DNA of 64,000 nt from Gluconobacter sp. Dm-62 (lineage in GTDB: Bacteria > Pseudomonadota > Alphaproteobacteria > Acetobacterales > Acetobacteraceae), in the NCBI RefSeq assembly GCF_018256155.1, contig NZ_JAERLY010000012.1, forward strand, positions 3,264-67,263, given 5' to 3'. The notes under the pieces were generated by a model that worked only from the letters and a program-made list of their open reading frames with translations, had not been told where the DNA came from and did no database searches. Made by a program: the position numbers and the translations under genes. Below, in pieces: positions 25,697 through 34,614 of the stretch (position 1 is the first letter of the stretch; the number at the start of each line of letters is the position of its first letter).

Positions 25697-26230
25697 ATGG
25701 AAGGCCTTGTCAATCTCGTCCATGAAATCGCCGTTGCCATGGGCTGGCTTCTGCCCACGGCCTGCTACGCGGCGGCCGTGAGCTGCCTGATCTTCAGCCT
25801 TGTCGGGATCTATCAGTATTACCACCCGACCATTCAGGCCCTGCAGGACAAGCCGTGGCTGCCCTATCTGTCGCTCGTCCTGTGCGGTGTCTTCGCCTCG
25901 TTCAACGTCATCCTCACCAAAAGCACGGCCTCGGCCGGAACCGACGTGCAGGTCACTCTGGGCGACGCGGCGACCAGTTACAGCACGGCGGACAGTCTGA
26001 TCACCGGTACCGGCCCCAAAGACGCGATCCTGGCGATCGTCAAAGACTTTGCCCTGTTCTTTCAGATGTTCGGCGCATGGACGTGCTTCTTCGCCGTCCT
26101 GACCTGGTTTGCCATCCAAAGAGGCCGTTCAAACCGAGAGCGCCTTGGCTGCGGCATCCAGTACGTCTTTGGCGTAATGCTCCTCAATCCCGTCAAGGAT
26201 GCCACCTGGATCCTCTCTTTCTGGCCCTGA
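25697..26230 (+). CDS. traQ: TraQ-like polytopic membrane protein
   Basis: 177 aa with GAGG upstream. Hydrophobic segments near 15-38 (MGWLLPTACYAAAVSCLIFSLVG), 54-72 (LPYLSLVLCGVFASFNVIL), 120-140 and 155-172 support four membrane helices. Identification as TraQ rests mainly on position between traP and traR and on topology. Confidence 0.6.
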   Translation: MEGLVNLVHEIAVAMGWLLPTACYAAAVSCLIFSLVGIYQYYHPTIQALQDKPWLPYLSLVLCGVFASFNVILTKSTASAGTDVQVTLGDAATSYSTADSLITGTGPKDAILAIVKDFALFFQMFGAWTCFFAVLTWFAIQRGRSNRERLGCGIQYVFGVMLLNPVKDATWILSFWP

Positions 26231-26266
26231 AACGGGCTGACGAAAAAAACACCCCTCGCCCGCCTC

Positions 26267-26332
26267 AGTCGCAGATCACGCGGTCAGATTGGTTGGCAGA
26301 GGGGATTGTCCCTCACAATGGAGAAACAACTC
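26267..26332 (+). promoter_or_regulatory. traR leader with AGTCGCA box
   Basis: AGTCGCA at 26267-26273 followed by GATCACGCGGTCA, as in the stb and antirepressor leaders. GAGGG/CCCTC can pair before the start. Confidence 0.5.
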
Positions 26333-26764
26333 ATGACATCCCAGACAGCCCCGTCCTCTTCCCGCGCACTCATCAGGATCGGCGCAACTGTTGCGACAGC
26401 GACCATGTTGCCAATGGTGATGGCTGGCACCGCCCTTGCTGCCGCGGGTGGTACGGCTTCCAGTAACGGCCTGGGACAACAGATCCAGAACATGGCGCAG
26501 GAAGGTACGGACACCATCGGTGTCGGCTCTGCCGCAGCCCTCTACGCGCTGGCCATCGTCGCGCTCGTGACGGGTATCGTGCTGTTCTACAAGTCCCAGA
26601 AGGAAGAGACCAAGCGCCCGGGCATGGCGGTTGCCGGCGTCGTCTGCTTCGTTCTGGCCGGTGTGGCGGCTACAGGTCCGAAGTGGATCAACAACTCTGC
26701 GAACACAGCCTCCAACGGGAATGCTGAAATCAGCAATACCGCCAAAAGCTACCAGTTCCAGTAA
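26333..26764 (+). CDS. traR: TraR-like pilin-size membrane protein (DotE/IcmC type)
   Basis: 143 aa from ATG 26333, SD GGAGAAA at 26320; an in-frame ATG at 26318 is less well placed. A signal-like helix ends near TALAAAG, then two membrane helices (about 60-82 and 98-115). IncI TraR/TraQ and DotE are small inner-membrane proteins of this form. Likely one unit with traT and traU. Confidence 0.6.
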   Translation: MTSQTAPSSSRALIRIGATVATATMLPMVMAGTALAAAGGTASSNGLGQQIQNMAQEGTDTIGVGSAAALYALAIVALVTGIVLFYKSQKEETKRPGMAVAGVVCFVLAGVAATGPKWINNSANTASNGNAEISNTAKSYQFQ

Positions 26765-26770
26765 GCTGAC

Positions 26771-27418
26771 ATGACCTCCGATCCGTTCTTCCTCCAGCCT
26801 GGTCTCGACCAGGAGATCCGGCCCGGGAAAGACGGGTCGGATGGCTCGTTCACCTGCTCCTGCTGCGGTCTACCGTCGCCAGGGGCAGGTCTTCCCTGGA
26901 CTGGTCCCGCCTCAAGGGCCGGTCTCAGGGTCTGCCAGGTGTGCAATCTCCTGCAGGACACGTCGCGTGCGGCCATCGACGCCGAGGCCATGCTGGTCTG
27001 GTGGCCGGAAATCTCCCAGTCGCGCCTGATGTTTCTTGTTCGCACGGCCCACCAGACGCTCCGCCTGATGGCGAGACAACAGGGTCAGTCTGACAGCCAG
27101 TTCTGGAACACCGTCCTGAAGGCCATTCCGGACCCTCTGCTCGGCACGCAGTTTTCCCCCTCTTTCCGGACGCCCATGACGCTCCTGCGTCTGCTGGAAT
27201 CCAGACGTGCGGAAGCCGAGCATCGTCTGCAATCCGGCTCCATCCGTCAGATCACAACGGCCATGCGCCTGTGTGGCAGCGCCGATGAGGCCGTCCAACG
27301 CAATCTCGCTCTTCTCCGCGCAGGCCTGCGCATTCTGCCGACCGGCAAGCTGATTGACGCTGGCGCTGACGTTTATCCCGCCTTCCTCGACAAGGCCCTT
27401 GCTCTTACCCCATCCTGA
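26771..27418 (+). CDS. traT: TraT/DotN (IcmJ) zinc-binding protein
   Basis: 215 aa, cytosolic. Four Cys in CSCCGL (about 29-32) and CQVC (about 56-59) fit the zinc site of DotN/IcmJ. The C-terminal helices are unremarkable. In Legionella DotN binds the DotL coupling protein; the same may apply to TrbC here. Directly upstream of traU, as icmJ is of icmB. Confidence 0.75.
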   Translation: MTSDPFFLQPGLDQEIRPGKDGSDGSFTCSCCGLPSPGAGLPWTGPASRAGLRVCQVCNLLQDTSRAAIDAEAMLVWWPEISQSRLMFLVRTAHQTLRLMARQQGQSDSQFWNTVLKAIPDPLLGTQFSPSFRTPMTLLRLLESRRAEAEHRLQSGSIRQITTAMRLCGSADEAVQRNLALLRAGLRILPTGKLIDAGADVYPAFLDKALALTPS

Positions 27419-27431
27419 CGCGGAGTTTCCA

Positions 27432-30400
27432 ATGTCTGGCTTTTTGACCGAGTTGCTTGCCAGCGCGAGCCTCTTTCTTCGTCAGCCCCTCGAATCCTTT
27501 TGCGATGTCGAGACCAATCACACGGACGCTGCCCATCAGGATCGGCTCGTGACGCTCAGGGGCGAATACGTCTCGGTTCTGCGTGTGAATGGTCTGCGCA
27601 CCATGTGCTCGCGTGCAGACGTGGAAGCCGTCGCCGAACAGCAGCGCATCGAGCTTCAGGGCCTGCTCGAAGGCACCGGCCATGCGATCGAAGGCTGGTA
27701 TATCTCCGATCCGGATCAGGCCCGCGTTGCCGTGGATCTGCTAGCGCTCAACGGATGCGAGCAGATTTCACGCATGATGAATGCCGACTTCCACGACATC
27801 ATCAACGAGCGCCGCCTACGGTGGCCTCAGGTAATGCGGTGGGAAGATGCCTGCTATATCCTGTGGACCCGCCCGGCCGTTCTGACCCGCGAAGAAAAGA
27901 AGCAGGTGGCGGCCGAACGGAAAGAGCAGGTCAAGGCCTGGCCAAAAGCGGGAAGCGGTCAGCGCTTTACGCTGCGTTCCGAGCTGATGGCTGGCCGACA
28001 TGATGCGTTTGTGGCGCGTGTGCAGGACAGTATGTCCAATCTCGGCATCTCCACGACGCTGCTACGGGCCGATGAATCCATCACGCTGGCGCGTGAAACG
28101 CTCTACCGCGAAACGGCCGGAAGCGGCTGGAAGCCGACGCTGGTGGGCGACCCTGTGATGCCGCGTCTCCCGGACGACGAAAAACAGAGCACGACGACCG
28201 AGAATCTGCTCTGGCCGTCCCTGCGTGATCAGATTTTCAACGCGGATGCCGAAAATCAGGGTGGCCAGCTCGTGACGATCGGTGACTACACCTATGCGCC
28301 CGTGGACATGCTGCTCGGCCCCGAAGATCCGCGCCCGTTCTCGGAACTGCTCAACACTCTGGGCCGCAAGCGTCTGCCCTGGCGCAGTTCCATGATCCTC
28401 GAAGGCGGTGGCAAAGCCGCGTTCGCCATCAAGGAAACAGGGGCCACCATGCTCGGCATGTTTCCGGGCAACAAAGACATTACGCGAGCTTTTCAGGCCA
28501 TCAAACGAATGCGCGAGACGGAAAACCATAATTCCGTCCGGATGCGGATGACCGCCAGCACTTGGGCACCCGTGGGCGAGGACAAGCTGCTGCGTCGCCG
28601 TGCGGCCGATCTGTCTCAGGGCATCGAAAGCTGGGGCGGCTGCAAGACCACCCGTGTTCCGGGTGATCCGCTTGAGGCCGCCATGGGATCGGTTCCCGTG
28701 CTCTCTTTGGGATCCACAGCCACTCCGGCTCTTGCGCCTCTCGGGGATGCCATGAGCATGATGCCGTGGATGCGAAGCGCCTCCCCCTTCCCACAAGGCT
28801 CCATCATCTTTCGTAAACCCGACGGCGGGATCTGGCCATTCGATCCGACTGGCGGCGGTGTGCGCGAACATATTGCGGATATTATCGTCGCCCCTCCAGG
28901 CAGCGGTAAGACGGTGCTTGGAAACACCATTCTTCTTGGCCTGCTCCTGAGTTCTGCGGCCATGGGCAATAATGGCGTCAAGCTGCCGCTGCTGGCGAAG
29001 CTGGACATCGGCCATGCGTCTCTCGGCTTTATCGAAATGGTCCGCAACGCGCTCGGGCCGGATCGTGCCCATGAGGCCATCTTCGTGGAAATGCAGATGG
29101 CGCCCGGCTTTGAGGTCAATATCTTCGACCTCCAGGTGGGGCTCGAATATCCTCTGCCGCTTGAAGAAGTCGCTATCGACAACTTCGTATCCCTCCTGGC
29201 CACACCCCTTGATGGTCAGCCTTTTGAAGGGATGGACCAGCTCGTCGGCGACGTGATTGCGGAGGCCTATCGTCAGTGCACGAGTGTTGCAGGCGGCAAT
29301 CCGAAGCACTACCGCGAAGGCATCGAGCCTCTGGTGGATGAGGCTATCCACCGCCTCGGGCTCCAACTCCCGCACCACGCTGCGGCCGAAGGCGATCTCG
29401 ACAGCGCGGACCCGACCTGGTGGCGTGACGTCGTGACGGCCCTGATCGGTGCGGGCGAGCATCGTCTGGCGGGGATTGCCCAACGTCATGCCGTTCCGGT
29501 TCTTCAGGATCTGATTGCAGCGGCCCGCGCGCCGGAAATCTTCAATCGCTATTCCAAGATCGTCCTGCCTACGCACGAGACGCTCATTGATGCGTTCGAA
29601 CGCTACATCATGGCGGCGATCAAGAAATATCCGACGCTCTCCGAGCCGACCCAGCTTGATCTGGGTGACGCCCGGATCATCGTGCTGGATCTGGCCCGGG
29701 TCGCTCCGCAGGGGTCGGAGAGTGCAAACCGGCAGACGGCCTTGATGTATATGCTTGGTCGCTACCTGATCGGCCGGAACTTCTTCCTACATCCGGAATA
29801 TGCGGATCTGCCGATCATGCCCGAGAATGTGCGGGAGTATCATCGCAGCCGCTTCACCGAGATGAAGGAGACGATCAAGCGTCTCGATTTTGAGGAGTGG
29901 CATCGTCCCAAGGAGGCCCCGCAGGTCGATAAGCAGGCGATCCGCGACGTTCGTGAAGGCCGTAAGCACAATGTGCAGCTTTCGTTCATCAGCCAGCGCA
30001 GCGGCGACTTCAGCGCCGATCTCGTGGGTCAGTCCACGGCCCGCTGGATCCTGAAATGCGGAGACGAACGCGAGGCCAACGAGATGATTGAGAACTTCAA
30101 GCTCACGCCTGCCAGCGCCTATGTGGTGCGGAACCGCCTGCCCGGTCCAGGCCGCAACGGTGCGCCGTTCTTCGTGGTGATGAACGCGGCAGAGGGCAAA
30201 TACGAGCAGCTTTTGGTCAACGTGCTCGGCCCCATCGAACTCTGGGCCTTCTCCAGCACGCCAAACGATACCGCTCTGCGGTCGCGTCTCTTTGCTCGGA
30301 TGCCCTCAAGCCGCGCCTTGCGGTGCCTTGCCATCGTGTTCCCAGGCGGGAGTGCGGAAAAGGAGCTGGCACGCCGCAAGGCCCTGGCGATGAAAAGCTC

Positions 30401-30536
30401 GTTTCTTCAGGATGAGCAGGCACAGCAGGGCGTCATGGATGCGCTGGTGGATGAAATCCTGTCAGGACAGGGCATTGCCGGGGGCTTGTACGAGCGCCTC
30501 GAAGCCATGGATGAACAGCAGCGGGCCGCTGCGTAA
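27432..30536 (+). CDS. traU: TraU/DotO (IcmB) VirB4-like ATPase
   Basis: 1034 aa from ATG 27432 (MSGFLTELLASASLFLRQPL). Walker A is APPGSGKT (about residue 495). Walker B candidate ARIIVLDLARVAPQ. C-terminal SFISQRSGDFSADL and TARWILKCGDEREANEM match IcmB/TraU. The enzyme powers assembly and transfer at the cytoplasmic side of type IVB systems. A strong terminator follows. Confidence 0.92.
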   Translation: MSGFLTELLASASLFLRQPLESFCDVETNHTDAAHQDRLVTLRGEYVSVLRVNGLRTMCSRADVEAVAEQQRIELQGLLEGTGHAIEGWYISDPDQARVAVDLLALNGCEQISRMMNADFHDIINERRLRWPQVMRWEDACYILWTRPAVLTREEKKQVAAERKEQVKAWPKAGSGQRFTLRSELMAGRHDAFVARVQDSMSNLGISTTLLRADESITLARETLYRETAGSGWKPTLVGDPVMPRLPDDEKQSTTTENLLWPSLRDQIFNADAENQGGQLVTIGDYTYAPVDMLLGPEDPRPFSELLNTLGRKRLPWRSSMILEGGGKAAFAIKETGATMLGMFPGNKDITRAFQAIKRMRETENHNSVRMRMTASTWAPVGEDKLLRRRAADLSQGIESWGGCKTTRVPGDPLEAAMGSVPVLSLGSTATPALAPLGDAMSMMPWMRSASPFPQGSIIFRKPDGGIWPFDPTGGGVREHIADIIVAPPGSGKTVLGNTILLGLLLSSAAMGNNGVKLPLLAKLDIGHASLGFIEMVRNALGPDRAHEAIFVEMQMAPGFEVNIFDLQVGLEYPLPLEEVAIDNFVSLLATPLDGQPFEGMDQLVGDVIAEAYRQCTSVAGGNPKHYREGIEPLVDEAIHRLGLQLPHHAAAEGDLDSADPTWWRDVVTALIGAGEHRLAGIAQRHAVPVLQDLIAAARAPEIFNRYSKIVLPTHETLIDAFERYIMAAIKKYPTLSEPTQLDLGDARIIVLDLARVAPQGSESANRQTALMYMLGRYLIGRNFFLHPEYADLPIMPENVREYHRSRFTEMKETIKRLDFEEWHRPKEAPQVDKQAIRDVREGRKHNVQLSFISQRSGDFSADLVGQSTARWILKCGDEREANEMIENFKLTPASAYVVRNRLPGPGRNGAPFFVVMNAAEGKYEQLLVNVLGPIELWAFSSTPNDTALRSRLFARMPSSRALRCLAIVFPGGSAEKELARRKALAMKSSFLQDEQAQQGVMDALVDEILSGQGIAGGLYERLEAMDEQQRAAA

Positions 30537-30551
30537 GACGCACGGTTTACG

Positions 30552-30580
30552 AAAGAGGGGGATAAGGCCCCCTCTTTTTA
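30552..30580. terminator. Intrinsic terminator after traU
   Basis: AAAGAGGGGG (30552-30561) and CCCCCTCTTT (30568-30577) with a 6-base loop and T-rich tail; it can also serve relE on the other strand. Confidence 0.85.
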
Positions 30581-30865
30581 CAATCGGTCTTTAGCAGTTT
30601 CGTAAACGGCACTTTTGTCGCGCTTGCCAACCGCGATCAAAAGAACCGTGATCTCCTGATCGTGGACCTGATACACCCCACGGATGCCATCATCACGCAG
30701 TTTGATTTTATAACAGTTCGGTAAACCGCGAAGCTTGTTCTTTGGAACATGCGGGTTATGCAGGATCTTGCGGAGTTTTTTTACGAACCGCTCTGCAACG
30801 CTGTAATCCAGCGCGTACAGTTCATCCCTTACGACGTCCGGGATGTCCAGCGAGTAGATCGTCAA
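30578..30865 (-). CDS. relE: RelE/ParE-family toxin
   Basis: 95 aa with the RelE fold: VAERFVKKLRKILHNP, LRGLPNCYKIKLRDDGIRGVYQVHDQEITVLLIAVGKRDKSAVYETA. Basic residues of the mRNA-cleaving type (K/R in KIKLRDDGIR and GKRDK) are present. Its start lies inside relB (44-base overlap). It inhibits translation in known members; here it probably stabilises the plasmid. Confidence 0.88.
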   Translation of the reverse strand: MTIYSLDIPDVVRDELYALDYSVAERFVKKLRKILHNPHVPKNKLRGLPNCYKIKLRDDGIRGVYQVHDQEITVLLIAVGKRDKSAVYETAKDRL

Positions 30866-31118
30866 GGTTCACGTTCCTCATAATTTCCCCCGGGTTCTTC
30901 AGGCGTTTCTTGACCAGATCAAGAAGAACGGCATCATCGTCGCTCACGACTTCCTTGCGGATCGGCAGACGGTTGTTTCTGACGACATATTCAAGAACGT
31001 CCCGAAACAGGTCAGCAGGCGTCGTTCCGAGTTCCTTGACCTTCCTGAAAGACTCTTCTTTGAAATCGGCTTCAAGCCGCATTCCGAAATGGGCTGTGTT
31101 TGCAGTGATCTGGGGCAT
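30822..31118 (-). CDS. relB: RelB/DinJ-type antitoxin
   Basis: 98 aa. N-terminal ribbon-helix-helix-like segment (HFGMRLEADFKEESFRKVKELGTTPADLFRDVLEYVV), C-terminal toxin-binding tail. Overlaps relE, as usual for the pair. Inserted between two tra operons on the opposite strand. Confidence 0.8.
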   Translation of the reverse strand: MPQITANTAHFGMRLEADFKEESFRKVKELGTTPADLFRDVLEYVVRNNRLPIRKEVVSDDDAVLLDLVKKRLKNPGEIMRNVNLDDLLAGHPGRRKG

Positions 31119-31296
31119 CGTGTCGGGATCTCTCTTTACTCTGCGGTACTCACCGGCACTCGCATATCGTCTCTATGGGACCGACTTACTAGAAATAATA
31201 GTCAAACATATGTTCAACAAAAGAAACACAAAAACCATCAGGGACCGCAAAAATTGTCCCTGAGTGGTGATGAAACGCCTCCAAGTTTTTTCTGAA
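31119..31296. other. Divergent promoter region, no gene seen
   Basis: About 180 bases between relB and the traH leader, A+T-rich around 31190-31250. Probably contains both promoters; no clear boxes identified. Confidence 0.3.
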
Positions 31297-31343
31297 AGTC
31301 GCAGATAGGTCCGTGATGATCCTTCCAACATCTGGAGGGATCC
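31297..31343 (+). promoter_or_regulatory. traH leader: AGTCGCA box plus SD-sequestering hairpin
   Basis: AGTCGCA at 31297-31303. GATCCTTCCA (31318-31327) pairs with TGGAGGGATC (31333-31342) over 10 bp with one G-T; the SD GGAGGGA lies in the 3' arm, one base before the ATG at 31344. Confidence 0.75.
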
Positions 31344-31796
31344 ATGCGAGACCACTATCTTCTGACACCCGTTCTTCTGCTGGCCCTCTCGGCCTGCGCC
31401 ACCAAACCGCCCGAGCCTGTGGCGACAACAGGCATGGCCAATCCCGAACTTGCGCTGCAACGCGCCATTGCCACGACCGACGCGGATCTGGCCCAGCTCG
31501 GTACATTGCGGCCGACCCCGCCTCCCATGACCCCAGACCCCGGCCTTCCCGCTGACCTCAAGCGTCAGGTCTGGTTTGTCTGGCAAGGCCCCCTTGAGCC
31601 TGCGGTCCGCAAGCTCGGCAAAGACATCGGCTACAGCGTGACCGCGTTCGGCACGCATCGGAAGGTCATTGTCCAGATCAATGCCGTGGCCCCTGTGATC
31701 GACCACCTACGCACGCTCGGCGAGCAGGCGGGAGATCAGGCCACCGTCTCTGTCGATCCCCTCTCCCACGCAATCTCGGTGACGTACCATGGCTGA
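31344..31796 (+). CDS. traH: TraH/DotD outer-membrane lipoprotein
   Basis: 150 aa. Signal peptide with lipobox LSAC (Cys about 18). The C-terminal half (FVWQGPLEPAVRKLGKDIGYSVTAFGTHRKVIVQINAV) is the N0-like domain of DotD. DotD anchors DotH to the outer membrane. First gene of traHIJK. Confidence 0.88.
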   Translation: MRDHYLLTPVLLLALSACATKPPEPVATTGMANPELALQRAIATTDADLAQLGTLRPTPPPMTPDPGLPADLKRQVWFVWQGPLEPAVRKLGKDIGYSVTAFGTHRKVIVQINAVAPVIDHLRTLGEQAGDQATVSVDPLSHAISVTYHG

Positions 31797-32787
31797 TCGC
31801 GCCCTGCTCTGCGGCCTCGCAACGGCTGCCTTCCTCGCATTCCCATCTCTCGCAGGTGCGGCCGACACCAGCACCATCATGCCGTCCACAAGCGCCCTTC
31901 CTCCGCCAGCCCGGAGCGGAACGCTCGTTTCCATGCCAAACCCGCCTGAGCCGGGCGCGGATCAGATCAACGCCAATGATGAGGCCCTCGGCAATCCTGC
32001 CAACACCCCGGTCACAGGCGCCCTTCAGCTCGACCGCATCACAGGCGGTGAGGCCCCACCGTCTCTCGAAGCCTTGCAGGACGCGCGACCAAACGATGAA
32101 GCCGGCGACGACCTCAAGCCGGGCCGACGCGAGCAGATCCGTCAGGCCGCGCTAACCTACGGGGCACAGGGCGGACAGGCGGCGCGCTCTTTCGCCATCA
32201 ACGAAATGTTGCGCCACAACGAGCCAATTCTCGACACCACGTTCGATTTCCGCCCCTTCGTCCTGCCGGTCGGTGATGGTCAAACGCTGATGCAGCCCCC
32301 GATCGTCAGTCAGGCGCAGATGGCCTTCGCCCTGAACGATACCGGCACCATCGCTCATGAGAGCCGCTGCGTCTTCGAGATTACCCGAGAGGCGCAACTC
32401 ACGTCTGCCGCCCCGAACTGGCGGACCTATCTCGTCCGCTCCTGGAACAAGCCGCGTCATCCGGCCTCATCCGCTCTGCCTCACACGGACAAGGAAGTGC
32501 GGCACTGGAACGACTGGGTGGCCGAAGGCTGGGCATCCGGAGAAAAGGTGGCTGATGAGATCTACCTGTCCGATCTCTCCCGTCTTCAGCGCGACATCAC
32601 GGGCATGGCCCGCTATCGCGTGCTTCTGCGGGCCGGTCGTGTCGAAGAGCCACGCGTGGTCTTCGAGAACCGTCAGGCCGTGGGCGGCGGCGACAGTCTG
32701 CATCTTGGTGACCGTGTCATCCGCATCACCGGACAGCCCGGCCTCCAGGCCCGCACTCGCGTCGCCTATCCGGAGGACTGCCGATGA
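31789..32787 (+). CDS. traI: TraI/DotC outer-membrane core protein
   Basis: 332 aa, overlapping traH by 8 bases. DotC pattern is clear: REQIRQAALTYGAQGGQAARSFAINEML, FDFRPFVLP, PPIVSQAQMAF, APNWRTYLVRSW and VRHWNDWVAEGWASGEKVADEIYLSDL. The signal peptide ends in AGAAD and lacks a lipobox Cys, unlike Legionella DotC, so lipidation is not expected. Works with TraH and TraN. Confidence 0.88.
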   Translation: MADRALLCGLATAAFLAFPSLAGAADTSTIMPSTSALPPPARSGTLVSMPNPPEPGADQINANDEALGNPANTPVTGALQLDRITGGEAPPSLEALQDARPNDEAGDDLKPGRREQIRQAALTYGAQGGQAARSFAINEMLRHNEPILDTTFDFRPFVLPVGDGQTLMQPPIVSQAQMAFALNDTGTIAHESRCVFEITREAQLTSAAPNWRTYLVRSWNKPRHPASSALPHTDKEVRHWNDWVAEGWASGEKVADEIYLSDLSRLQRDITGMARYRVLLRAGRVEEPRVVFENRQAVGGGDSLHLGDRVIRITGQPGLQARTRVAYPEDCR

Positions 32788-33950
32788 GCGCCGTCCTCAA
32801 ACTGCGCGACACCGAAACCTGGGCACACGAGCGGGCGAAGCGCGAGTACCCTTGGGTTGCTGAAGCCCGGAAACATGCACCCGGTCTCGATGACTTTTTG
32901 AAATGGGCACATGGCCTCGGCGCGTCGCGCATCGACCTGCTGACCGGACATCGGGCCACGCTCACGGTTCATGGCCGCAACCGCTACGCCACCATGGACC
33001 CCACGACATCGCTGGATCTCAAGCAGATCGTGGATCACGTCTATGGCGCGGACGGCTCGGCGCGCGTCCTGATCAGCCTTCAGCTCGATACGGCCTATAG
33101 CGTGACGCTCAACCGTCGTGAGTCCCTGCGCTTTCGTATCAACATCTTCCCCGTGCAGACCATGCGCGGCCCGGGCATGAATCTTGTCCTGCGGCCGATC
33201 CCGACCCTGCCGAAGAGTCTGGACGAGCAGCGCGTCGAGCAGGAGATCCGCGACACGAACCTGCTCAGAAGCGGCATGGTGCTCACGGGAGGATCGACCG
33301 GATCGGGCAAGACCACGTTGCAGTTCGGGCTGATCCACGAGCGGCTGATGGATCCGACCGTCTCATGCAACATCTCCACGGGCGAGCAGCCGATCGAGTT
33401 CCTTTTCGACAGCCTCAAGCCTCCCAACGGCAACCGGATCACCCAGACGGAGATCCGACCGCCAAACATGACGCCGCCGCTGTTTGTCGAAGGCTCCATG
33501 CGCCGCGAAAACTCGGACCTGGTGCTGGGCGAGTGTCGTGACGGCCCGACCATGGAGGCGGCCATCAACTGCGCCATCACGGGCGGCAAGCTCTCCACCA
33601 CCATCCATGCCGATAACGGCCCCCTCATGATCCAGCGCTCCATCGCGCTGTGCCCACGGGCCGAGCGGGACAATCTCGTCAGCGCTCTGGCGCAGTCGCT
33701 GCGTTTCGTCATCAACCAGCGTCTGTTGGATCGGGTCGGCGGCGGCCGTGTCGCGGTGCGCGAATACCTGACCTTTCATCAGGATCTGCGCCGTCAGCTC
33801 ATGCGCACCGAAAGCGAACTTTGGCCCGATCTTGTGGCTCAGGCCATCGAAAGCGACGGCCAGAGCTACGCGGTCGCCATCCGCAAGGCCCTGGAAGACG
33901 GCCTGATCACCGAACAGACGGCCAATGAGGCCTGGAGGAGAGACGCCTGA
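32784..33950 (+). CDS. traJ: TraJ/DotB secretion ATPase
   Basis: 388 aa, overlapping traI (ATGA). VirB11/PilT-type hexameric ATPase: Walker A GGSTGSGKTTLQ (about 168-179), Asp-box-like GEQPIEF, Walker B LVLGECRDG and His-box TTIHAD. DotB is the cytosolic motor that joins the channel in the active state. Confidence 0.92.
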   Translation: MSAVLKLRDTETWAHERAKREYPWVAEARKHAPGLDDFLKWAHGLGASRIDLLTGHRATLTVHGRNRYATMDPTTSLDLKQIVDHVYGADGSARVLISLQLDTAYSVTLNRRESLRFRINIFPVQTMRGPGMNLVLRPIPTLPKSLDEQRVEQEIRDTNLLRSGMVLTGGSTGSGKTTLQFGLIHERLMDPTVSCNISTGEQPIEFLFDSLKPPNGNRITQTEIRPPNMTPPLFVEGSMRRENSDLVLGECRDGPTMEAAINCAITGGKLSTTIHADNGPLMIQRSIALCPRAERDNLVSALAQSLRFVINQRLLDRVGGGRVAVREYLTFHQDLRRQLMRTESELWPDLVAQAIESDGQSYAVAIRKALEDGLITEQTANEAWRRDA

Positions 33951-34198
33951 TGTGGCGCGCAACCGCACAACCTGTCCGCCTGGCTATCCTTGATGGCCGG
34001 GCCTGTCTGCCGCTTCTTGTGACGGTCACGTACTGGAGCTGGACGACGCTGTATATCGGCGTTCTGGGGACCGCCCTGTTTGCAACGATCAGCTTCTTTG
34101 GTCTCACGCTGCCGGCTGCCCTCAGAACCGTCCGCCGCCTTGTCACCGGCCCTGTCCGGTCCGGTCGGCCGACCTGGAAGCGGAGGCGCTACGGATGA
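33950..34198 (+). CDS. traK: TraK/IcmT small membrane protein
   Basis: 82 aa, starting on the last base of the traJ stop. MWRATAQPVRLAILDGRACLPLL is the typical IcmT/TraK start, followed by a hydrophobic hairpin (SWTTLYIGVLGTALFATISFFGL). Basic C-terminus. IcmT is a small component of the inner-membrane complex. Confidence 0.8.
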   Translation: MWRATAQPVRLAILDGRACLPLLVTVTYWSWTTLYIGVLGTALFATISFFGLTLPAALRTVRRLVTGPVRSGRPTWKRRRYG

Positions 34199-34614
34199 CG
34201 GCCTCTCCTGCTATCGGCCTGCTGTCAGACGTTCTGGTCAGGGCCATCGACCGCAAGGGCCTCAGCGTTCTGTTGAGCGATGCCACCAACTCGACCCCCT
34301 GCGCCAGCACGGTCGCGGCGTCCAGCAGCGGTTTCCTACCAGCCTTCCTGATCACCGCCGAGGCGTTGTGGTTTGAAATGACGCAACACGGCTTTGGCCT
34401 GAAGCTGGTCGATGATCCTGAAGCCGCCCTCGGCGTGACTGTCATCGACCATGGCGCGCAGTCATTGGTCACCGTCCTGCTCTGCCTGCTCGATGTGCTG
34501 GACGCGCTCCCGGTTCAGAACGGTCAAATCAATCTCTGTGATCTGACGGGCCTCTGGCAGGCCAGTATGACGCGTCTTCAGCCTGTCTCCGTCCAGAAGG
34601 AGCAGGCCGCATGA
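34195..34614 (+). CDS. Hypothetical tra-operon protein
   Basis: 139 aa, soluble, slightly acidic, helical; overlaps both traK and the transglycosylase gene by 4 bases. No motif recognised. Its size and acidity recall IcmS/IcmW-type adaptors, but I see no sequence support for that. Confidence 0.5.
   Translation: MTASPAIGLLSDVLVRAIDRKGLSVLLSDATNSTPCASTVAASSSGFLPAFLITAEALWFEMTQHGFGLKLVDDPEAALGVTVIDHGAQSLVTVLLCLLDVLDALPVQNGQINLCDLTGLWQASMTRLQPVSVQKEQAA

Noticed and set aside
28062-29576. A 504-residue minus-strand open frame opposite traU
   Set aside because: Shadow of the VirB4-like ATPase gene; no recognisable domain.
34195-34614. IcmS/IcmW-type adaptor
   Set aside because: Only size and acidity agree; no sequence pattern supports it.
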